Source of the DNA: Bacteroidaceae bacterium | GTDB taxonomy: Bacteria; Bacteroidota; Bacteroidia; Bacteroidales; Bacteroidaceae | Assembly (NCBI GenBank): GCA_017650045.1 | Contig: JAGCFP010000008.1 | Coordinates: 1-64,000, forward strand | Length of the DNA: 64,000 bases | Direction of reading: 5' to 3' | Shown here: piece after piece, positions 35,023-42,912 of the stretch | Layout of the letters: each line of letters starts with the position of its first letter | How positions within the stretch are numbered: position 1 is the first letter of the stretch | The notes under the pieces: generated by a model | Database searches by the model: none | What the model was told of the DNA's origin: nothing | What the model saw: the letters and a program-made list of their open reading frames with translations, nothing else | Position numbers and translations under genes: made by a program

Positions 35023-35082
35023 GAATTCAACAAAAATTCAACAATAATATAAGGATGCAGTGTGGTAACTTCATTATCTTTG
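35023..35082 (+). promoter_or_regulatory. 22-bp tandem-repeat element plus -7 box, copy 3
   Basis: Element at 35023-35044, identical to the other two copies, then exactly 30 bp, then TAtcTTTG at 35075-35082. It starts 6 bp after the DUF4249 stop and leads into the propeptide/peptidase genes through a ~190-nt leader that contains the DUF4249 relic. Confidence 0.7.
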
Positions 35083-35119
35083 AAAAACCTTTTTTTGACC
35101 ATGCAAACTCCATAATCTT

Positions 35120-35224
35120 ACCAACAGCGATGTGTATCCTGAACTTGTGCTGATATGTAGCAATGTTGAAGGTGGATGATGCATCTTTGGTGCTCTGAGT
35201 TATGATGGCCACTTTATGAAGTAA
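35120..35224 (+). pseudogene. relic of a third DUF4249 gene (3' end)
   Basis: In frame before TAA 35222 the text reads ...SDVYPELVLICSNVEGG, a TGA at 35177, then CIFGALSYDGHFMK. It aligns with the end of the intact copies (EPVQIYSNVQNGWGIFGALSYDRHF; the intact Trp codon corresponds to the TGA). The first ~300 residues of the gene are missing. It lies right behind copy 3 of the 22-bp element, as if a whole cassette had been deleted between promoter and 3' end. Confidence 0.75.
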
Positions 35225-35277
35225 AAGGAGTAAAAGAATAAGATATAAACATGCATAAATATAAAAACAGAAGTAAT

Positions 35278-35967
35278 ATGAAAGCTAAATCATTATTCAT
35301 GTGTTTGCTGCTGGCATTGCTGACTGCTTGCAGCAACAATACAGAATTGGTGCTGGAGCCCGAAGTGCAGAATTCCGTCAAAGGTACAGAAACAAGAGAT
35401 GCTGATGATGGTACTTATTGGTGGTTATGGTCTAAATCCCAGAAAATACATTTCACGTACCTCGATACCAAGGCGTGGATCTATTACCACCCTTCAAATA
35501 AAGAAGTGATAATTCAGAAGTTGGCTGAGAGAGGCCTTGAGTTAGAATGGGAATATGAGTACTCATTAGGATATAATCCTGATATTTATACTAATAAAGG
35601 AGAGAATGCTTATTTCTATGCTGAATGCGTGTGGAATGAGGTTTCTGCCAGTTATAAGAACATCATTGACATACCAGAGATATTAGATGCATGTCCCAAT
35701 ATTCAATTTGAAAAAGGGGCTGATAAAGAATGTAATGGTACAAGTGCAATCTATATTAATACCATAAGCAACGAGGTGTTGCAAGAAATAGCCGAAGAAT
35801 ATAAGGTTCATATAGTCGGTACGCGAGATGATGAAACAACAAAGATTAGTTTTGTAATCTGCGACAAGAACTCCAAAGGCAATGCTTTTGAGATAGCTAG
35901 GGATCTTTGGGAAAAGAACCATATTGGTGCAGAACCAGCATTGGGCAATAGTATCCTGCCTTGCTAA
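35278..35967 (+). CDS. stand-alone propeptide-like lipoprotein
   Basis: 229 aa from ATG 35278 (MKAKSLFMCLLLALLTAC, lipobox Cys). It resembles the N-terminal ~215 residues of the S8 peptidase encoded next (36050-38035): QKIHFTYLDTKAWIYYHPSNKE versus KKVHLKRIDNKSFIMFKSSDKE, and AIYINTISNEVLQEIAEEYK / KNSKGNAFEIARDLW versus ESKGNALEMANVL. It stops where the peptidase domain would begin. It is either a truncated peptidase copy or a trans-acting inhibitor/chaperone of that peptidase. Confidence 0.7.
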   Translation: MKAKSLFMCLLLALLTACSNNTELVLEPEVQNSVKGTETRDADDGTYWWLWSKSQKIHFTYLDTKAWIYYHPSNKEVIIQKLAERGLELEWEYEYSLGYNPDIYTNKGENAYFYAECVWNEVSASYKNIIDIPEILDACPNIQFEKGADKECNGTSAIYINTISNEVLQEIAEEYKVHIVGTRDDETTKISFVICDKNSKGNAFEIARDLWEKNHIGAEPALGNSILPC

Positions 35968-36049
35968 ACTATAATATATTACAGACAAATTAAAGAACTA
36001 TTATATATGCTTTACATGTCATTTAATCTTGTTATAAAAAAGAAATAAT

Positions 36050-38035
36050 ATGAGAAACAGAATTATATTTACATTATTGGCATTAATTGCTTTAGTGGTT
36101 AATGCTTGTCAGGATGTTCTTTTAGAGAATTCTTTAGACAACTATGACGGAACTGTAAATACTCGTAGCTTAGATGAACAAGAAGATTTCTATTGGTCTG
36201 AAGGAAAGAAAGTACACCTAAAGAGGATTGACAACAAATCCTTTATTATGTTTAAATCTTCAGATAAAGAAGCTTTAGTAACAGCAATGTCTGAGAATAA
36301 AATCATTATAGACGAATCAAAGATAAGAGAATATAGCTATTCAGGGACAGATATGTCTGGCAAAGCTGCAAAAGATTTCTTAGATTATTGTTGGGCAGAA
36401 GTAGATGTAAACGATTCCATTGCTTACAGCTATCCTGAAACTGTTTATTCTGCTCCCTATTATACAGGTAGTAGTAGTTATTTATTTCCATTGACAAATT
36501 TAATATATGTTACATTGAGAGACGATGGAGACATAAATAAACTGGAAAGATTGGCTGAGGAGAATAATTTAGGTATTATTGGAAAACATAAAGGTGTACC
36601 GCATCTGTATATAGCATCATGTACAAAAGAGTCAAAAGGGAATGCTTTGGAGATGGCCAATGTATTACATGATAGTGGCTTTTTTGAAGAAGTAGAACCA
36701 GCTTTTATTAATATATTTCCCCAAGATCCAGTAGATAATATGTTTTCTCAGCAATGGAATTTGAATCATACTGGGCAACATGATTCTAACTATTCAGGCT
36801 ATGATATAAAATATCTCCAAGCATCCATACCGACTTCAAGCAATATTGTGGTAGCAGTTGTAGATAATGGTGTATATTCATCCCACTCTGACATAAACCT
36901 TAATTCGTTTAGTTGGAATTCAGATACAAATTCTTCTCCAAGTGTTATAACAACATATTATGGAGATTACCAATATTTAACATATCACGGAACTAATGTA
37001 GCAGGTATAATTTCTGGTAAAACTAACAATACTATAGGAATAAGTGGCATAGCCTCATGTGCAAGTTTGATGTCCCTAAGTTTTAAATATATAAATGAGC
37101 CTTTGACAACGTCAAATGCTGCGGCTGCAATTATAAAAGCAGTAAATCAAGGAGCTGATGTTATTAATTGTTCATGGGGAGGGGGATCATCATCATCCTT
37201 AATTGAGTATGCTATTCAATATGCTGTAACAAATGGCCGTAATGGCAAAGGATGTGTTGTGGTCTTTTCTGCTGGAAATAGTGGACAAAATTCAATTTAT
37301 TATCCTGCATGTCACACTCCTGAAAGACACGTGATTTCTGTAGGTGCAATCTCTTATAATGGAAAAAGAAAAACAACAACTTCTCCTGACGGCGAGGGTT
37401 GGGGTAGTAATTATGGTACTAATCTTGATATAGTTGCTCCAGGTGTACTTATTCCAACCACAACTAATGGGGGAGGTTGGGTTACTAATTTTAATGGAAC
37501 TTCCGCAGCTGCAGCGCATGTCTCTGGTGCCGCAGCTTTAGTCTTGGCAAAGAATCCTGATTTATATTATGACGAGGTTGGGTTTATTTTGCAGAAATCA
37601 GCTAACAAGTCACTCCCTGGCTATACTTTCAGTTCAACCTCAAAAGCTGGTGGTACATGGAATAGTGAAGTCGGACATGGTTTGCTGAACCTGTACTCTG
37701 CCCTCTCTATGACGCAATCCGTAAGCTATCCTAATTCCGGTTCTGTTTCTCTTACAGGAGGTCAAACTACGCTAGATTCAGGTGGAAGCGGTTATGTAGG
37801 CACTACATTTACTGCCTCTCCTTACAACAGCTCATACGACTATTATTGGAGTGGTTCATATACAGGTACATGTAATAGCTGGTATGTAACTCCTAATACT
37901 GCTAATAGTCCGATTGGAAATGTCAGCGTTTATCTGAACAGCGGCCAGTCTGGCGTATTGGCTGTAACTTGCCGTGTGTATAGTAATACTTCCTTCATTG
38001 GCTCATATACACAATATGTTAATGTAAGCTATTAA
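36050..38035 (+). CDS. S8 family (subtilisin-like) serine peptidase, lipoprotein
   Basis: 661 aa. Lipoprotein signal (MRNRIIFTLLALIALVVNAC, Cys 20), propeptide (~25-225), then the catalytic domain. The triad is Asp 272 in VVAVVDNGV, His 313 in YHGTNVAGI and Ser 485 in NGTSAAAAHVSG, with the oxyanion Asn region SAGNSGQN between them. A C-terminal beta-rich, Ser/Gly/Tyr-rich extension (~560-661) follows the domain. It is a surface or secreted protease, transcribed after the propeptide-like gene. Confidence 0.9.
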   Translation: MRNRIIFTLLALIALVVNACQDVLLENSLDNYDGTVNTRSLDEQEDFYWSEGKKVHLKRIDNKSFIMFKSSDKEALVTAMSENKIIIDESKIREYSYSGTDMSGKAAKDFLDYCWAEVDVNDSIAYSYPETVYSAPYYTGSSSYLFPLTNLIYVTLRDDGDINKLERLAEENNLGIIGKHKGVPHLYIASCTKESKGNALEMANVLHDSGFFEEVEPAFINIFPQDPVDNMFSQQWNLNHTGQHDSNYSGYDIKYLQASIPTSSNIVVAVVDNGVYSSHSDINLNSFSWNSDTNSSPSVITTYYGDYQYLTYHGTNVAGIISGKTNNTIGISGIASCASLMSLSFKYINEPLTTSNAAAAIIKAVNQGADVINCSWGGGSSSSLIEYAIQYAVTNGRNGKGCVVVFSAGNSGQNSIYYPACHTPERHVISVGAISYNGKRKTTTSPDGEGWGSNYGTNLDIVAPGVLIPTTTNGGGWVTNFNGTSAAAAHVSGAAALVLAKNPDLYYDEVGFILQKSANKSLPGYTFSSTSKAGGTWNSEVGHGLLNLYSALSMTQSVSYPNSGSVSLTGGQTTLDSGGSGYVGTTFTASPYNSSYDYYWSGSYTGTCNSWYVTPNTANSPIGNVSVYLNSGQSGVLAVTCRVYSNTSFIGSYTQYVNVSY

Positions 38036-38194
38036 TGGTTTCTTTTATGATGAATTTTGTTTTAAAAAAAACTCATTACTCGTGAAATTGAATGGGAGAG
38101 GAAAAAGAAATAAAGAACATATAAAACTTCATCTTTATTCATTATTTAAAAAAGATTTTAGAATAATATTATATAATATTAAAATAATTTAGTT

Positions 38195-38461
38195 ATGACA
38201 CAAGAAGAAATTAATACAAGAATCGCTAATGTAAAAGCACAATTCCCAGATGTAGTTTTTAGATGCATGGAATTAGATAATGGGGCATTCGTATGTATAA
38301 TGCGAGGAGGTCTAATGCAGGATGATCCTTCTGTATATATGGATTCTGCAGTATCGGTGTTTGTCAATCAAGAATTGCATAATGAGTTCATTGAAAAATT
38401 TCTAGATAATCCTTGGCTTCGTATTATTATCTTTGATTTTAATAATATTACTATGGAATAA
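38195..38461 (+). CDS. 88-aa hypothetical protein
   Basis: A short protein I do not recognise (MTQEEINTRIANVKAQFPDVV; then FRCMELDNGAFVCIMRGG; ending FDFNNITME). The mixed helix/strand pattern and acidic charge are protein-like, and an A/T-rich leader precedes the ATG. There is no family or neighbour link except that it follows the peptidase gene. Confidence 0.5.
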   Translation: MTQEEINTRIANVKAQFPDVVFRCMELDNGAFVCIMRGGLMQDDPSVYMDSAVSVFVNQELHNEFIEKFLDNPWLRIIIFDFNNITME

Positions 38462-38540
38462 TTGCTTCAGCAAAGAACAATAATTGACAGTATTTGCGAC
38501 TCAATGAAACATTGGGCCAATTATATCTTTGATGTAAAAA

Positions 38541-38740
38541 GATGAGAAATACCTAAATGAAGGAGCCATTAAATATGGAATATCGGAATATCTTGTATCT
38601 ACTGAGAATTTTTACAAGAAAAACGATAGGACATTTGCTATAGGATAGCCTAAAATAATAGGTGTAAAATTTGAACAAACTCATGTGCTATTCAAGGGCA
38701 GAAGTGTTGGTTTGTATTTTAAAGTATGTGAAGGATCTTC
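38541..38740 (+). pseudogene. fragment of an unidentified gene with internal stop
   Basis: The frame from 38541 reads DEKYLNEGAIKYGISEYLVS...DRTFAIG, has TAG at 38646-38648 and continues in the same frame with PKIIGVKFEQTHVLFKGRSV. The text is protein-like on both sides of the stop, which suggests a decayed gene. The family is not recognised. The rest of 38462-38782 shows nothing else. Confidence 0.45.
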
Positions 38741-38782
38741 GCTTCCACCGACACTCCCAATGTCGGAGATTATGACGGAGAC

Positions 38783-38983
38783 ATGTCGGAGACGAAACTC
38801 ACTGAGTGTCAGCAGAAAATCCTCAATCTCATCAAAGAATCTCCGACTGTCACTGGCAAACAAATGTCGGATACTTTGTCGGTGAGCCAGCGTACCATCG
38901 AACGCGACCTCTCTGCAATGCGGAAGAAAGGTGTTCTGAAGCATGAAGGCAAGGATAATGATGGGGTATGGGTTTTATTATAA
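38783..38983 (+). CDS. 66-aa winged-HTH-like fragment
   Basis: MSETKLTECQQKILNLIKES, then a helix-turn-helix (GKQMSDTLSVSQRTIERDLSAMRKKGVL) and a short wing (KHEGKDNDGVWVLL). It is the typical C-terminal domain of AlbA_2 regulators. The part N-terminal to it does not exist in frame beyond ~15 residues, so it is either a short regulator for the downstream defence operon or a leftover. It is close to the trio start (39047). Confidence 0.55.
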   Translation: MSETKLTECQQKILNLIKESPTVTGKQMSDTLSVSQRTIERDLSAMRKKGVLKHEGKDNDGVWVLL

Positions 38984-39046
38984 ACAGAAATGGTAAAATG
39001 GCGCACATTTCTGTATTTTACGATAAACTGTTAATTCAAATATAAT

Positions 39047-40093
39047 ATGACTGTTGAGTACCTGAAACTTATCAAAATTGATCACGAGAACAATATTGTT
39101 CAGGAAGAACCTTTAAACAGTGAAGGCAATGTGAAAGATTATGTGATGGACATCGTTGGTCAGATTACTGACAATGCAGGAGAGAGACGCTATAGGTTTA
39201 AGGATGATGAACTCACGATGAAGACATGGATAGGCGATATTGTTAACAACAGTAATCGTGATAGCCGTGCAATGGACATTGCTAATCGTTTGCTACAAAA
39301 AGAAGATGATGCCCAGCAACGTTATCATACTATCACTGAAATACAAAAAGGTATTCTCCTGATAGCATATTGTAAAATGACCGATACAGAATATAAGATG
39401 GTCATTTGCAAAGCGGATTATACGGAGTTCATAGAAGAGACTACAGGCGAAAAGAAAAATGGTCTTCCTACGAAGAAGAAGATATTTAAGTCGTTTGCCG
39501 CCAACATCACCGTGAATGCTGGGGCATATAGCTTTGGTGAAATGGTGACTTTTGATGTGAATTCCAAACAGAGCAAATATTGGTATGATGAATTCCTTGA
39601 TTTGAAAGCACTGCATGATAATGGTGAGAATACGGAAAGAGCGTTCAACTATCTGAGATCCAAGATTCTTGATCCTGTCAAGAAGAAGAGTAAGAGTGAC
39701 TACTTGGTGTTGTGGAATACGACAGTAGCATATATGCGTAGTGCGGGGGAGTTCTCTATGGATCATTATGCAGATAATATCTTGGCTGTGTATAAACCGG
39801 AGGAGAACAGTTTGAACATGAATGAACAGGCAAGAAAGGCGAAAGCCCTGCCTGCTCAACATGATTTTGACAGCCGCTTTGAAAAGGTGCCTTCAAAGAT
39901 AACGGCCAAGATGAAGAACGAAATCAAACTGACGAATGACATTACGCTGCTGTTGAAACAGAATATTCCTCATATTGAGAGAACAATTGTGCCCCACGAA
40001 GAAGAGGATGGTACTAAGTTCGTGATGATACAAAGCGAGGATGGCTATAAATACGCTGAGAAACTGAAGCAAATAACAGAGAAACAAGACTAA
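39047..40093 (+). CDS. NdpA/YejK-like protein, gene 1 of trio
   Basis: 348 aa. It has the landmarks of nucleoid-associated (37 kDa) proteins: TEIQKGILLIAYCKM, KMVICKADYTEFIEE, FKSFAANITV and the WYDEFLDLKALHDNGENTER segment that is also present in a different form in gene 3 (YWVNDFLQLKRCEDDF). No catalytic motif is visible. The stop overlaps the start of gene 2 (TAATG). It could equally be distant to DUF4868 (KwaB-like) proteins; DNA binding is likely either way. Confidence 0.6.
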   Translation: MTVEYLKLIKIDHENNIVQEEPLNSEGNVKDYVMDIVGQITDNAGERRYRFKDDELTMKTWIGDIVNNSNRDSRAMDIANRLLQKEDDAQQRYHTITEIQKGILLIAYCKMTDTEYKMVICKADYTEFIEETTGEKKNGLPTKKKIFKSFAANITVNAGAYSFGEMVTFDVNSKQSKYWYDEFLDLKALHDNGENTERAFNYLRSKILDPVKKKSKSDYLVLWNTTVAYMRSAGEFSMDHYADNILAVYKPEENSLNMNEQARKAKALPAQHDFDSRFEKVPSKITAKMKNEIKLTNDITLLLKQNIPHIERTIVPHEEEDGTKFVMIQSEDGYKYAEKLKQITEKQD

Positions 40094-41631
40094 TGAAAGG
40101 AAGAATAGAAGCCATAGCGCGACTATTTGGCGACAATGTAGGTGCTACTATAAAGGAGAACTTCGCACAATTGGAGTGTGAAGTAAAACTCACATTGAGA
40201 AGAACGCCAGATAAGGATATATTGCCGGTTCTGTTGCCTGCCATTTCTGACCGAGATACTTGGCGATTTCAGATGATAACAGAGGGAGATGAGGACTTGT
40301 TTGACATGCGTGCCGGTGCGAATATAGAAGAAGTCTGCAATGAGAACAAGTTACAGCCGTATTATGAAGATACTGTGACCCTCATTTACACCATTACGAA
40401 GAATAAAGTCAATGATACCTTGTCGGTATATGATTACAATCTGTTCCTCAACCATATAAAGGGCTTGACTATAACAGAGACCCTGAATGCGCTCCAAAAC
40501 CAGATAGTTGAGATTTTCGTGATGGAAATATGGAGTGAAGAGTATGAACGATTTAATACCTACAGCGTTGCAGCAATAAAGAAGGGCGATGCACAGCCTA
40601 GACTGGTACTCAATAATGATAGAAAGAAGAGAAATGAAAAATGCGATGAATTGTGCCAATGGAACAATAAGTTCACCAGACTGACACCTGAGGATCTTTA
40701 CATTTTAAATAGAGATGCTGATGGAGTGCTTGCTAGAATATTTGACCAATTGTGCCTATTGCTGAGTACGTGCTATGTGGCGGACTATTCTTCTTTGGAT
40801 AAGTCTGGTATGACACTGAGGCTATCCGGGTACAAGATGATGATAATGGAGTTAGAGACAGTCAAGGCAAGTGTGTTGCAATTAGACACAGATTCTGTGA
40901 GACAATGGTACAAGATATATGACTGGTGCTATACAGGAGGCTACACATCAGATCGTTTAAGTATAGCTCGGAATATTATTTCACTGAATTGCCAAGACAT
41001 TGATAAGCTGAAGTTGAACGAATCAACACTTGATTCTATCAAATCGAATTTCAAAATATTCGAGAAGGACAACGTGAGGCAGTATATCAAGGTAAGAAAT
41101 GATGTATCGAAAACGCTCCTTGATATGCAAGAGAAGGTAAACGCGATAGTGGAAGGATTTACAGGTGATTTTCAAAAGAGTGTGATTTCACTGGGTACAT
41201 TCTTTCTGACAGTTATTGTCGTACGTGTGATAGCTAAAGGTGATATTGCTGGAGCGTTTACAGGGGGGATTGCTTTACTTTCATTAGCATTTATTGTTTT
41301 ATCTGCGGTTAATCTGGTGTATTCTCGAAAGACTTTAGATAGAAAAGAGAGACTTTTCACAAAGCATTATGAACAATTGAAAGAACGCTATAGTCAGTTG
41401 CTGAGTGAAGAGGAAAAACAGAAAATGTTTGAGGATAGCGATCCGAGAAAAGACGGAACTCATGCTAATTACATTCTGTGGCAAAAGAACAGGTACACAT
41501 GGATATGGGCTATTGCCTTAGTCGTTTTTGCCTTGTTGGTAGCGTGGTTATGGTGTTATAATCTGTTTGAAACGTCAAATATTGGTGAAATACTAAAAGC
41601 GATAGTGAAATGCTTTACAAAGAATACATAA
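40093..41631 (+). CDS. membrane protein of the trio
   Basis: 512 aa. Residues ~1-355 are soluble, mixed alpha/beta. Then three TM segments: SVISLGTFFLTVIVVRVIA (~360-380), AFTGGIALLSLAFIVLSAVN (~385-410) and WIWAIALVVFALLVAWLWCY (~472-495), with a charged coil between the second and third. No known family recognised. It is translationally coupled to both neighbours (TAATG before, 22-bp overlap after), so the three proteins form one unit with a membrane component. Confidence 0.6.
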   Translation: MKGRIEAIARLFGDNVGATIKENFAQLECEVKLTLRRTPDKDILPVLLPAISDRDTWRFQMITEGDEDLFDMRAGANIEEVCNENKLQPYYEDTVTLIYTITKNKVNDTLSVYDYNLFLNHIKGLTITETLNALQNQIVEIFVMEIWSEEYERFNTYSVAAIKKGDAQPRLVLNNDRKKRNEKCDELCQWNNKFTRLTPEDLYILNRDADGVLARIFDQLCLLLSTCYVADYSSLDKSGMTLRLSGYKMMIMELETVKASVLQLDTDSVRQWYKIYDWCYTGGYTSDRLSIARNIISLNCQDIDKLKLNESTLDSIKSNFKIFEKDNVRQYIKVRNDVSKTLLDMQEKVNAIVEGFTGDFQKSVISLGTFFLTVIVVRVIAKGDIAGAFTGGIALLSLAFIVLSAVNLVYSRKTLDRKERLFTKHYEQLKERYSQLLSEEEKQKMFEDSDPRKDGTHANYILWQKNRYTWIWAIALVVFALLVAWLWCYNLFETSNIGEILKAIVKCFTKNT

Positions 41632-42638
41632 AAATAAAAGCCTTATCCGTGCATAGAATAGGGAATAAGGCTGCCGTGGAGGGAGTAGAATTGTCTGATT
41701 CTCCCGTAGAGCTGGACGAAACGTTGGGGGAAATACTGAAATCTTATTTCCTGATGGCTTTCAAGGATGAAGAAAGGTATAGATTCAGTCACCCGACGGA
41801 TAATGATTTAAATGCAGTCTATTCTTATGCAAGTCAAGCGTTTGAGAACGATGGTACTTTTCATGAGCAAAGCAAGAACATGGCGAAATACTTGTATGAG
41901 CAGAGTGAACACCCGAATATCAAGCGTGGCGACCTTTATGTTGTGTATTTTAAAGACTGTATTCTTGATGGAGAAACCATAGATGCTATCGGACTATTTA
42001 AGTCAGAGAATAAAGATACCTATATTCATATTAACCATGTTGCCGGTGGCTTTAGCGTTGAAAGCCAAACAGGCATGAGCATTAACAAACTCGATAAGGG
42101 CTGTCTGATATTCAATATTAAAAAAAACGAAGGGTATATGGCATGTGTTGTAGATAATGCCAATAGAAGCGATGCTAAATATTGGGTGAATGACTTCTTG
42201 CAATTAAAACGTTGCGAGGATGATTTCAGGCAGACCGAACAGGTTGTGGCGATGTGCAAGAGTTTTATCACTAAGTTGCCGGAAGACTATGACAAGGCTA
42301 CCAAGGCTGTGATGATGAATAAAGTGATAGAGACTTTGGGAGAATCGTCAGTTTCTATTGGTGCTATTGCGGAGAATGCATTTGAACCTGTTGGAGCAAG
42401 TGATGCTTTCATGAGATATGTGGATAGTTTTCAGGCGAAGAACGAGGTGACATTTAGAGAGTCGTTCCAAGGTAAGAAGGAATGTATTAGTAAAAGAGGG
42501 GTTAGAATTGCAACAAAGATACGGCTGGACGATAATTTTGAGTTGAATATCCTTGGAGGAGAGAAGAATATAGAGAAAGGTTTTAATAGGAACAGAGGGC
42601 AGAAGTATTATACGTTGTATTTTGATAGGGAGAAGTAA
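41610..42638 (+). CDS. NdpA (37-kDa nucleoid-associated) family protein, gene 3 of trio
   Basis: 342 aa. The NdpA (PF04245-like) pattern is clearer than in gene 1: MAKYLYEQSEHPNIKRGDLY, VVYFKDCILDGETIDAIGLF, DKGCLIFNIKKNEGYMACVV, DAKYWVNDFLQLK. Such proteins bind the nucleoid. In a defence-type operon it would be a DNA sensor or effector platform. The ATG at 41610 overlaps the end of gene 2. Confidence 0.7.
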   Translation: MLYKEYIKIKALSVHRIGNKAAVEGVELSDSPVELDETLGEILKSYFLMAFKDEERYRFSHPTDNDLNAVYSYASQAFENDGTFHEQSKNMAKYLYEQSEHPNIKRGDLYVVYFKDCILDGETIDAIGLFKSENKDTYIHINHVAGGFSVESQTGMSINKLDKGCLIFNIKKNEGYMACVVDNANRSDAKYWVNDFLQLKRCEDDFRQTEQVVAMCKSFITKLPEDYDKATKAVMMNKVIETLGESSVSIGAIAENAFEPVGASDAFMRYVDSFQAKNEVTFRESFQGKKECISKRGVRIATKIRLDDNFELNILGGEKNIEKGFNRNRGQKYYTLYFDREK

Positions 42639-42711
42639 TTGTGCTACGTATGGCAGACGGTAGTGTAAGTAGGACTATTCATGGCCATTTTCCTTATTAT
42701 ATTACTCTCAG

Positions 42712-42831
42712 ATGGGAGACACAATTGAGGTAGAATGCACCCGTCGCCACTTCAAAGCCATCAGCGATAACGGCTACATCTACGACGTAGCCAGGGACTA
42801 TAAGTCACTATATGATATTGTGACGAAGTAA
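42712..42831 (+). other. 39-aa frame, possible gene fragment
   Basis: MGDTIEVECTRRHFKAISDN... to SLYDIVTK. Protein-like composition, no signal or family recognised; it is probably the end of a lost gene between the trio and the terminator. Confidence 0.3.
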
Positions 42832-42857
42832 ATTGCTAAATTTCGGACGGTTTATTT

Positions 42858-42894
42858 CGGGCGGAAACTGCGTTATTTTGCAAGTTTCCGCCCG
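42858..42894. terminator. convergent hairpin
   Basis: 12-bp stem CGGGCGGAAACT/AGTTTCCGCCCG with a 13-nt loop between the trio (plus) and herA (minus). There is no strong T-run on either side. Confidence 0.6.
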
Positions 42895-42912
42895 AGATGG
42901 ATAAAAAACTTA

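Noticed and set aside
39047..42638. Direct call of the trio as a Kiwa system
   Set aside because: Kiwa has two genes, and I cannot support DUF4868 for either NdpA-like protein from sequence alone; reported as unknown instead.
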